Assembly (NCBI GenBank): GCA_943704525.1
Contig: CALSCQ010001862.1
Location: forward strand, 1 to 15,254
DNA from: Pigoraptor vietnamica
Lineage: Eukaryota > Opisthokonta > Filasterea
Length of the DNA stretch: 15,254 bases
Direction of reading: 5' to 3'
This document shows positions 1 through 13,800 of the stretch, piece after piece (within the stretch, counting starts at the first letter, position 1; every line of letters starts with the position of its first letter). Under the pieces are notes generated by a model. It did no database searches, was not told where the DNA came from, and saw nothing but the letters and a program-made list of their open reading frames with translations. The position numbers and the translations under genes are program-made.

Positions 1-460
<460 letters not shown>

Positions 461-1038
461 CGCGCGCTCTATCACTTGGAAGGCTGCACGTACGAGCTGG
501 CCTTTGGCGCGCACGCGGCAAACGCACACGCACACGCGCTCGTGCCGTATGGCGGCGGTGGCGGCAGTGGCAATGCCATTGTGCAGCAGCAGCAGCTGCC
601 GTCGTTCCATGTCACGGTCTCGCACAAGGTGCACGTCGACAAGTTCAAGACGGAATGCAAAGAGTGGGCCATGGCGGCCTCGCGGCGGCTCAAATCGTGC
701 CGCGCGCACCGGGACATTTGCGCATGACGGTGCCGACTTGGCGCCCTTTGTGCGCCTCGCGAGCACGCCCGTGCTGTGACCGGCCGAAGAAGTGATGCCC
801 CACGTGCTCTACGCGCCGTTTTTCACCGAGCAATTTGTGCTGCGACCCAAGCACATGCACGGCGCCGCGTGGCATCCCTGGAACGTCGAAGGCATGCGAT
901 CATCGCCTGTGGAACGCCCTCGTCAATGCGCACGTTTCGTATCTCCCGCTCGTCCGGGCCGTCCAGGCAATGTGCTGCAACTTTGCCAACATGCTGCTCA
1001 CGCGAACCAGCACGAGGCCGAGCAGCGTAGTTGGGTAG
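461..1038 (+). pseudogene. decayed coding segment spread over three frames
   Basis: Protein-like sequence runs left to right but changes frame. The first part, about 461-727, reads YHLEGCTYELAFG, a glycine run, a QQQQ run and KVHVDKFKTECKEWA. The second, about 708-900, is in the next frame and includes DGADLAPFVRLASTPVL, an in-frame TGA at 777-779, then VMPHVLYAPFFTEQFVLRPK and WHPWNVEG. The third, about 895-1038, is in the remaining frame and reads RLWNALVNAHVSYLPL through to a TAG/TGA-type end after SSVVG. No GT-AG pair cleanly joins the blocks, so one-base indels plus a stop explain them better than introns. I do not recognise the family. Alternatives are assembly errors in a real gene or chance open frames in GC-rich DNA. 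Nothing upstream gives a convincing start. Confidence 0.35.
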
Positions 1039-1287
1039 TGCGGGAGAGAGGGTCGCGCAGGGCGGCTGTCGGAAAGAAAGCGAGACCCACGCGGAGGCAC
1101 AGGGCATGCGGCACAGTGGGCGCAGCAAGGGGAAGCGTTCGTAGCGTGATGTTGTGATTAATTTTGTACCCATCTTGATTGGCGTTTTGCGCGCACGTGC
1201 ATATACATGCCAAGTGCTGAGTTTGGCTATTTGTAAAATAGATAACATGCGGCAATGAGTGTAACGGTTCATTTCCACGCCTGCTCC
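1039..1287. other. intergenic region between convergent 3' ends
   Basis: The segment lies between the 3' end of the decayed plus-strand segment and the stop codon of the minus-strand membrane-protein gene. It becomes AT-richer around 1155-1260, as expected for 3' untranslated sequence. I see no AATAAA on either strand. A TGTAA occurs on the plus strand near 1231, but its role is unknown. Confidence 0.4.
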
Positions 1288-2893
1288 TCAACGCACGTAC
1301 GTTGCCGAACTGAGCTCAAGCTCTTGCACACCCTTGCCACCGCCGCCGCCACCGCCGCCGCGCGAGCCAAGCTTGCGCACCTGCACAACAAGCACGACCA
1401 CCACGATCACGAGCACGACGATTGCGACAGAGAGGCCGGCGGCGACCCATATCAGCCTGTCGTTGTCGTCGCAGTCGCTCGCTTGAGTCGCGCCCGTGTT
1501 GGCACCGGTCGTGCCGACGGTGAAGGCGCAGCTGGCGCGGTTCTTCGAATACTCGAGGTACCCGGTGAGAATGACGAGCCACTGGATCTTGCCCGTGTCG
1601 CAGAGCAGCGCGTTGTTGGTGATGGACACTCCAATGTTTGTCGTCGGGTTCGGCTGGATGCTCTTGAGCCCATTGAGACCGTTAATCGAGTCGAGGAAGG
1701 GGTTGTTCGAGATCGAAAGCCCAGCGCCGACCGTCGACAGCTTCGAAAACCCATTGACGCTGCCGAGCTTCGCGTTGCCCGTGAGTGAGAGCGCGCCGTC
1801 GATCGCAGTGAGCGACGTGAAGCCCGCCAGCGTCCGTAGCGCCGGGTTGTTGGCGACCGTCACCGAGCCCTCGATCGTTCCGACGAGGTTGAAGCCGCCG
1901 AGCGAATAGAGCGCCGCGTTCGTGCTGATCGACACGTCGCCGCCAATGTCCGTGACCTTGTTGAAACCCTCGAGCGTGTAGAGGGCGTCGTTACTGTAGA
2001 TGTTCAGCCCGCCGAGGTAGGCGATCTTGTCAAACGCCAACTCGTACAGGGCCGTGTTCAGGCGAATGGCGAGGCGGCCGTCGATTTCGTCGGGGTTGAA
2101 GGCCGCGAGGGACCCGAGGGACGAGTCGGCGTCGAACTACGCCGCATAAAGAGTGGCGCGTTAACAGAGAAGACCACAGTTTCAAGTGTGCATGTTCTCT
2201 GCTGTCATGGAGCAATTGGCCTTCGCGATAGCAGCAAACTCATACACAATCGACACACACACATGCACAAAGGCAAGCAAGAGAAGGACAGGCTCAACTG
2301 CACGTGATGTCATGGGGACTGTAAAATATGCGCGTACTCACCGTAACATCCCCGTCGACGTAGGTGACAGAGGCGAGGCCGGCAATTGACGTCAGAAGGA
2401 CGTTTGTTGACACGCTGAGACGGCCCTGAATCCAAGAAATCGAGCCAAGGCTGACGATCGAACGCAAACCGCTGTTGCGCTCAATAACCACGTCGCCGCA
2501 GCTGCATGGGAGGGGAGACGAAGGCATCGGTTAAAGCACGTTGGGAGGGGGGGGGGAGGTCGGTTGCGATGAGAGAACTCTGAGAATGTGCATGTGAACG
2601 TAGGTGTGTGTGTGTGTGTGTGTGTGTGTCTGTGTGCGTGTGTGTGTGTGTGCGTGTGTGTATGTGTGTGTGTGCGCGCGCGTGTGTGTGTGCAAGCGTG
2701 CGCGCATCCGCACCTGTCCGTGAGTCCCTTAAGATTGATGCTAATCACGCCCTTGTTATCGATGATCGTAATGGCACCACCGACCTTGTTCAGCTTGGGA
2801 AAGGACTGCGAGGCGGCGAGGGTCATCACGTGAGCGAACATTCGCTCCCATTGCCCGTCCCCGCGCCGCAAGTTTCACGCACACAACGCAAGC

Positions 2894-2924
<31 letters not shown>

Positions 2925-3993
2925 CTCATGCACATAGCATGCACACACACACGCAAACGTATACACGCCCAGATACACGCACATGCCTCTCACGCACAGA
3001 CTACTATGAAATGCGGGACACGTACACAGCGGCTTCAACAAGTCGAGGGCCTTCACTTACCGCGTCCCCGCCGATAACACCAAACACGTCTGCCTCGGTG
3101 ATTGAAAACGCGCCGACGTACTCAAGAAGAGGGAAACCGGCAATTGTGGAGAGCTGCGAAACCGTCTCTGTGTGGACCGGGTGGTGGAGTGATGTCGACG
3201 TGAGCAATTGTGACCCAGTGCTCGTTCTCAGACGAACACATTCAAAGATTAAAAACACACGCACCTATAGACACACGCACACAAAGACGCACACCCCGTA
3301 CACGCACGCACACACGCATACACAACGATCACACAACGTACACACCAGCACGCACGCACGCACGCACACACGCACGCACGCACACACACGCGCGCGCACA
3401 GAGTACGCACTAATTGACAAGGTGCCGCCGATCCGCTTGAGGACGGGCGCAAAGTTCGCCGCGACAGTCGTCAGGAGCGAGCGCGCGATGCCGACGTCGC
3501 CGCTGACGTTCACGAGACCCGCAAATCCGGAGAGCGTGGTGCCGGGGAACGTCTCGAGGCGCAGGCTCCCCCCAATCGAGATCACGGAGTTGAGGGGCGA
3601 AAAGTCCGCGAGGCCGCAGTCGCGCACGATAAAGCTGCCCGTGATGGCCTTGACGGCGCTGAGGGCGGCGAGGCTCGTGACATTGCACTGGGCACTGTCG
3701 GAGCTAATGATGAGATCGCCGAGAATGCGAGTGCACCCCGCGCTGCCGTACGTGTTGTCGATGTCCGATTGAAATGCGGCGGAGATGCCGTTGCAGTCGA
3801 CGTCCGCTGCACGCGCACATTCAGACAGCCGTTACAAGGTGTCCGCGCAGCCAGTGAATTACAGAGCACGAAGCACGTTCTATTTTGGCACGCACACATG
3901 GGGACGTGGGAAACACTCACCAGCAAATACCGCCGAGAGGGACGCAAGAAGCACGACTGCGCGCGCAAGGACGCGCTGCCACGAGTACCCCAT
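1288..3993 (-). CDS. Receptor L-domain-like type I membrane protein, 6 exons, 558 aa
   Basis: Exons in order on the minus strand are 3993-3921, 3806-3411, 3167-3061, 2805-2714, 2501-2342 and 2136-1288. All introns are GT-AG, with donors GTGAGT, GTGCGT, GTAAGT, GTGCGG and GTGAGT, and every junction keeps phase. The ATG lies in GCCGCCATGG, a strong initiation context. Residues 1-24 form a signal peptide (Arg near the start, AVVLLASLSAVFA core), which the first intron separates from the rest. About residues 25-500 carry many irregular leucine-rich repeats of the form L..l.Gf..l..i.G.l.i..N. The block closes with NNALLCDTGKIQW (Cys455, Trp462), resembling the cap of L domains in EGF- and insulin-receptor ectodomains. 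A second cysteine group follows, then a hydrophobic helix at about 504-527 rich in Val and Ile. The 31-residue tail has KLGSR, eight glycines and a Tyr near the end. There is no kinase domain. A cell-surface binding role is inferred; the ligand is unknown. Confidence 0.85.
2604..2692. repeat. (TG)n with CG interruptions, in intron 4 of the membrane-protein gene
   Basis: An alternating purine-pyrimidine tract, mostly TG, with a GCGCGCGCG segment at about 2674-2682. It lies inside the intron spanning 2502-2713. Open frames through it encode only Cys-Val or His-Thr strings and are not genes. Confidence 0.95.
2895..2966. repeat. (CA)n cluster, in intron 3 of the membrane-protein gene
   Basis: A pure CA run at about 2895-2923 is followed by a shorter, interrupted CA/ACGC run to about 2966. 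Both lie within the intron at 2806-3060. Confidence 0.9.
3253..3402. repeat. (CA)n/(CGCA)n tract, in intron 2 of the membrane-protein gene
   Basis: About 150 bp of mixed CACA and CGCA tetranucleotide repeats, ending in CGCGCGC just before the donor side of the intron at 3168-3410. Almost the whole tract is alternating purine-pyrimidine. Confidence 0.93.
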
Positions 3994-4653
3994 GGCGGCC
4001 GAGAGGAACGCTCGTCGCCCACACTCGGCAGCGCACCTCTTCAACTTGACTAAATCGAGAGCGCGAAACGGCCCACTCTACACGTCAACGTCGGAATTAA
4101 TCGCAGGCGCCGCTCACTCTCGACAGCGACACTCGCCTGGGAAGCGAAATGGGACGGTGGCAGGGGTTGCAAGGGTGGGCGGGGCCGTCACAGCGACGCC
4201 ATATAACACCAATAGCGAACGAGAGCGGAGTGAAACAATACACACCGCTCATGAGGAGCCCCTAGAATTCTGTTGTGGCTGGAAATGTTACCCCATACAT
4301 TATCATACAAACTGGACATGTTGAACTGAGAGTGAATGTATGGTGACGAATGAAAATTTGAATTTTGACATATGGGCTCGTCATGTCTGTTTGGATGCGC
4401 ACGATTGGTCGGTTATTGCCCGGCTATCGCTCCGCCAACACCCACCATTCCTCTCTCCACACACACGCCCGGCCTCCCTTCCTCTCTCCCGCCACTCGCG
4501 TTCCTCTCTCCCGTCTCTCGTTTGCGTTGCAGACACGCGCGCTCGCACGCACACGCCACTCTCATATCAGATATCCCGTAAGGAGGAGGCGATTTGAGTC
4601 GAGATTGTGCGCTGTGGCATCTCCCCTAAGCGCGCTTGAATCGTCGTCCAAAC
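3994..4653. promoter_or_regulatory. 660-bp divergent intergenic region, candidate bidirectional promoter
   Basis: This region separates the start codons of two divergently transcribed genes, both with signal peptides. An ATATAAC sequence at 4201-4207 is followed by CCAAT at 4209-4213, and an inverted CCAAT (ATTGG) lies at 4404-4408. An AT-rich patch covers about 4330-4372, and 4430-4520 is CT-rich. These boxes are short and could occur by chance. No transcription start can be assigned. The plus-strand gene has AAACATGG at its start, with A at -3 and G at +4. Confidence 0.4.
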
Positions 4654-10338
<5,685 letters not shown>

Positions 10339-10420
10339 GCGCTTGTCTCGCTGCTGTAGTACAAAACATTCTGAGCGTTACCTTTTTTGCTGAAGAATCG
10401 GTGACGTGTGTGCACGCAAG

Positions 10421-10625
10421 ATAACTGGCTGAGAGCGACAGTGCGCTGAGAACGGCAACGACATCTGCCCAGCGGAGAGCGCACGTGCACGATAACTGGC
10501 TGAGAGCGACAGTGCGCTGCGAACGGCAACGACATCTGCCCAGCCGAGAGCGCACGTGCACGATAACTGGCTGAGAGCGACAGTGCGCTGAGAACGGCAA
10601 CGACATCTGCCCAGCGGAGAGCGCA
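10421..10625. repeat. 71-bp tandem repeat, 2.9 copies
   Basis: Copies begin at 10421, 10492 and 10563, each with ATAACTGGCTGAGAGCGACA. The period is exactly 71. Copies 1 and 3 are identical over the 63 bp that copy 3 retains; copy 2 differs from them at two positions in that stretch. Each full unit contains GTGCGCT and, about 30 bp on, its reverse complement AGCGCAC, so a stem-loop is possible. A single truncated version of the left edge occurs at about 13488-13513. Confidence 0.95.
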
Positions 10626-10925
10626 AATTCCGCGCGCGGCGTCAAGCGGAGTCGTTCGTTCATGGAGGCTGATGTGAGTCGGTCACATGGTCCGGCGAAA
10701 AAGGGGGCACGGGCCGAGCATCGCTGCTCCTGCTGAAAGCGACTGCAAACCCAAGGCACAAACACACTCGCAACTCATAGCCGCAACTGGCGTGCAGCTC
10801 GAGCAAGGGAGAGTCGCGGTACACTCCTCAGAAGCAGGACAGAGGCAGTCAGCATAGGCCAACTAAGCCCTTAGGGCGTGTATGCATGCATACGGTATGC
10901 GAGTTCAGTTACTTTCGGTATTCCC

Positions 10926-10937
10926 CTAACCCTCACC
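10926..10937. promoter_or_regulatory. conserved upstream block CTAACCCTCACC, copy 1
   Basis: The 12-base block lies 180 bp before the first F-box start codon. The same 12 bases occur at 13639-13650, 162 bp before the second start codon. The flanking promoter sequence has diverged by many substitutions and indels, so retention of the block may mean function. It also resembles telomeric CCCTAA sequence, which is probably a coincidence. Confidence 0.3.
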
Positions 10938-11105
10938 ATCCCTTGATAGAACGCGGTGTTACCCAGCAGCCGCTGTTACATTACGCATGGAATGATCGGC
11001 GCGTGTCAGCACACAAGTGCGACGCACAGCGCAGTCTAAAGACTTTCTTCGCGGAGTCAGTGCGTGTTAAGGCGTGCGCGCGCTTCCGTTTCTTCGGTGT
11101 TCGCA

Positions 11106-13346
11106 ATGGACGGCGCTGTCGGCGTCTCGCTTCTTCTCGGTCTCTCGGAGGAGGTGCTCGTCCACCTCGTCAGGCTCGCGCGCTTCACGCTCACCGACAT
11201 CGGCCACCTTCGCGCGACGTGCAAGCGTCTCTGCAACTTCTTCGACCGCATTCGTCATACGACCGTCAACGACAGTGTCGTCGGCGATTTGTCGCGGTAC
11301 CGCCCGTACGGCTACTGGGACATTGACCTCGCGGCGAAGAATGGCCACCTCGAGGTGATTCAGCTGCTCCACGAGGACGAGGTCAAGCGCGGTCGCGTGT
11401 CGCGCTCGAGCATCAAGGCGATCGAATGGGCGCTGAGCAAGCGTCACTGGGACGTCTTCATGTTCCTCGTGAGAAATCGCGACGAGCTGGGCGCGCGCGA
11501 TTTCAAGGAATTAACGGACGGCGCACCCGTTCACGACTTCCCTCGCGAGGTGCTCGTTTTTCTAATGGACAAGATGCCGTCGCTTTTCCAACGAGGGACC
11601 AAAGTAGCGTGGGCTGCGGTCGAACGGGCCCTTCGGATTGGCGATGTCGCCATGTTTTCGCGGATGCTCCGGCTGATTGGGCCGAAAAAAACGTGCCCAG
11701 CAAGTGCGCACGCCAGCCTGATCGCCGCGGCCGTCACGCACTGCAGCGCGACCGGAGACGCGGCGATTTTGGACGTCGTTCTCGCGGCGCAGGGGAAAAC
11801 GCGGCGCCAGCGCAGTAGGGAGGTGATTACGTTCGAACTGCTGCGTGCGGGGTATGCAATCGAGGGCTGTGATCTGGAGATTGTGCGTTCGCGTGCGCTC
11901 GTCGATATCGCCGCCCTCTCCCAAAGCGAGAAGGATAAACTGGCGACCGCCGCGGCGAATGGGCGTCATGTGTCGGAGCTTGCGCGTCTCCTTGCGTCGG
12001 GGGCCAAGTGCACGGTTGCGTACGGGTCGCGGGACGTGCTCGAGCAGTGCGTGCGCGAGGGAGCTCTTTGTTCCTCTGCAACGCTCCTGGATTGCCTGTC
12101 GCGCGGCGACTACGACGCGGCCGAGTATGCAGCGTCGAATCTCGCTGGCGAAGAGCGCATGCAATACGTGGTGTGGGCGCTTGTGCGACAGGGGCGCGTA
12201 GGGGCACTCGAGTGGCTACGCAGCCGCGACGAGATTGGGGAGAAGGAGCGACTCGCTATGTTCAACCTTCCCAATGCGGAGATGTCCTCGATCCTATTGT
12301 TTGTCTATCCTTCGTTGCCGCTCACGCGTGAGTTGGTTGATTTTGCGCTGCCGCTGGTCCACGCCTACGCGTCGTTGCAGCGAGGGTACGTGCCCATCTC
12401 TCGCGCGCTCCACAGCGACTGGATTGTGCCTTTGATAGAGAGCGGGAACGTGTCGATGCTGCGCTACCTGTGCGAGAACATGGACATTGCAGCGATAATG
12501 TCGCTCGAGAGCGCATCTGCAATGCAGGGCGTGCGCGCGGCCGTTCGCGCGGGACACTATGCGGTCCTCGCGTACATGTTTGACGTAAACGAGAGGAAGG
12601 TGCCGGTGTTCGACTCGCCGGCCGCGCGCAACGCGAGGGCGGATCCCGTGCATTTCCCATTTGAACTGAAGGACGCGCTCAACGAGGCCGTGCGCGCGGG
12701 CCAGTACGAGCTAGCGCGAAGGATCGACCGTCGCATGCCGGGACTTTCTGCGATGCTGTCGTTCGCTGTGGAGTCGCGGCGCTGGCGACCGATTCGCTGG
12801 CTGTGCGAGCGCGACAACACGCGCGAGTGGGCACGGCATCCGACGCCACTGATTTTGGATGTGGTGAAGCGCGGGCGCTTTGAGCTCGTGCGCTGGGCTG
12901 ACGAACACTTTCGCGACGCGTTCCGTGCGCTCACGCCGATAGAGTTGTTGTCGTGCATGTGGGCCGTGAAGGACATGGCGTTCTGGCGATCGATGCTCGA
13001 ACTGCGGCCCGATTTGCGTGTCGCAGCGGTCGAAGGCAACAAGGATCGTAGAGTGAACTTCTTCTACACATTCCTCGCGGACGATTCCGTGAGTTACGAC
13101 ACGTTTGCCTTGGAGCGTGAGTTCGACGTGGTCCTCGTCAGGCGGCCGATTGAACTGTCGAAATGGGCTCGGGGGGGACGTCGGGACGTTTTACAAGCGC
13201 TCGTCGATTTCAAGGTCCCGTCGCGTACGGGGGGGTCGCGTTATGACTCGCTACGGGATCCCGCGACGGAGCGCTGGCTTGAAGAGGCCCTCGCGGAGGG
13301 CAAGTTTGTGGTTGAGCAGCCTGACAAGAAAGCGGACGGGCGGTGA
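11106..13346 (+). CDS. Intronless F-box/ankyrin-like repeat protein, 746 aa
   Basis: I take ATG 11106 (GCAATGG context) as the start. The frame is open upstream only through a GTG at 11064, and the paralogue has a 4-base indel in that interval, so it is not coding. About residues 5-48 resemble an F-box: LSEEVLVHLVRLARFTLTDI followed by LRATCKRLCNFF. Ankyrin-like helical repeats follow, clearest at AAKNGHLEVIQLLHE (about 75-90). Looser units recur throughout, such as AVRAGHYAVLAYMFD, AVESRRWRPIRWLCE and VVKRGRFELVRWADE. The tail is charged and ends in KKADGR. F-box proteins typically link a substrate-binding region to SKP1-cullin ubiquitin ligases; here the repeats would be the substrate-binding part. 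That role is inferred. Similar intronless F-box/ankyrin families occur in amoebae and in giant viruses of amoebae. The gene is uninterrupted, unlike the intron-rich gene just upstream. Confidence 0.85.
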   Translation: MDGAVGVSLLLGLSEEVLVHLVRLARFTLTDIGHLRATCKRLCNFFDRIRHTTVNDSVVGDLSRYRPYGYWDIDLAAKNGHLEVIQLLHEDEVKRGRVSRSSIKAIEWALSKRHWDVFMFLVRNRDELGARDFKELTDGAPVHDFPREVLVFLMDKMPSLFQRGTKVAWAAVERALRIGDVAMFSRMLRLIGPKKTCPASAHASLIAAAVTHCSATGDAAILDVVLAAQGKTRRQRSREVITFELLRAGYAIEGCDLEIVRSRALVDIAALSQSEKDKLATAAANGRHVSELARLLASGAKCTVAYGSRDVLEQCVREGALCSSATLLDCLSRGDYDAAEYAASNLAGEERMQYVVWALVRQGRVGALEWLRSRDEIGEKERLAMFNLPNAEMSSILLFVYPSLPLTRELVDFALPLVHAYASLQRGYVPISRALHSDWIVPLIESGNVSMLRYLCENMDIAAIMSLESASAMQGVRAAVRAGHYAVLAYMFDVNERKVPVFDSPAARNARADPVHFPFELKDALNEAVRAGQYELARRIDRRMPGLSAMLSFAVESRRWRPIRWLCERDNTREWARHPTPLILDVVKRGRFELVRWADEHFRDAFRALTPIELLSCMWAVKDMAFWRSMLELRPDLRVAAVEGNKDRRVNFFYTFLADDSVSYDTFALEREFDVVLVRRPIELSKWARGGRRDVLQALVDFKVPSRTGGSRYDSLRDPATERWLEEALAEGKFVVEQPDKKADGR

Positions 13347-13800
13347 ATGCGCGCTTCGGGTGTTACCCATCGGACGCGCGTGCGGAATGAAGTGCCGCCG
13401 CGCGATCCACTTCAGCCACATGAGCGCTTGTTCCGCTGCCTTGTACGAAGATTCCGCGTCATCTCTTCTTAACTTATGGCTTAGGCGACATGTGCACGCA
13501 TGATAACTGGCTGGAAGAAGAGGTCTTGCGAGAGTTTGTGCTTGCGGCAGTGCGTGAGAGCCGCAACTCCCGCGCATCCCGATCACGACAGGTGAAGTCG
13601 CCGTGTACTTCTCAGAGGGACGGGCCTCCACATACCCACTAACCCTCACCTTCACTTGGTACAACGGGACCTTACCCTGATGTGATCGGCGCACATGAGT
13701 CTGCATGCTCGCCGCTGTGTGCATCTCAATTCCACTTGGGGAATCAGGCGTGTCAATACATGCGCTGCGCGCGCTTCCGTTTTTTTCTTCGGTGTTCGCA
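13347..13800. other. intergenic region between the F-box paralogues
   Basis: The first 75 bp is the 3' flank of the upstream copy. From about 13421 the sequence aligns in blocks with 10336-11105 but is shorter and lacks the 71-bp repeat array, keeping only its left edge at 13488-13513. The block CTAACCCTCACC (13639-13650) and GATCGGCGC (13684-13692) are shared with the other promoter. I see no RNA gene here. Confidence 0.6.
13639..13650. promoter_or_regulatory. conserved upstream block CTAACCCTCACC, copy 2
   Basis: This is the second copy of the 12-base block described at 10926-10937. It lies 162 bp before the second F-box start codon, in otherwise diverged flanking sequence. Confidence 0.3.

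Larger units (their letters stand above)
10339..11105. other. intergenic region upstream of the first F-box/ankyrin gene
   Basis: The region holds the 3' flank of the secreted-protein gene, a three-copy 71-bp tandem repeat and about 480 bp of probable promoter and 5' leader for the F-box gene. Several blocks recur before the second F-box copy (13421-13800): AGCGCTTGT at its left edge, TGCACGCA.GATAACTGGCTG, CTAACCCTCACC and GATCGGCGC. I see no tRNA or other RNA gene and no convincing TATA box. Confidence 0.6.

Noticed and set aside
1255-1788. A 177-residue plus-strand frame
   Set aside because: It is the shadow of the last exon of the membrane-protein gene, whose signal peptide, membrane helix and repeats lie on the minus strand.
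2588-2937. Open frames made of Cys-Val or His-Thr repeats across TG/CA tracts
   Set aside because: They are translations of microsatellites inside introns. The same applies at 4833-5066, 5720-6110 and 8490-8776.
10421-10625. The 71-bp array as a CRISPR
   Set aside because: Units are directly abutting with no variable spacers, and the setting is eukaryotic.
10926-10937. An interstitial telomere repeat (CCCTAACCCT)
   Set aside because: There is less than two repeat units, and the block recurs at matching promoter positions. Shared ancestry of the promoters explains it better.
11064-11105. An N-terminal extension of the first F-box protein starting at 11064
   Set aside because: The codon there is GTG, not ATG. 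The paralogue differs by a 4-base T-run indel in this interval, so the sequence is untranslated leader.
11562-12164. A 200-residue minus-strand open frame, repeated at 14258-14860
   Set aside because: It lies antisense to the F-box genes and persists only because the two copies are nearly identical. GC-rich coding DNA often leaves the antisense frame open, and its composition is Arg/His-rich and not protein-like.
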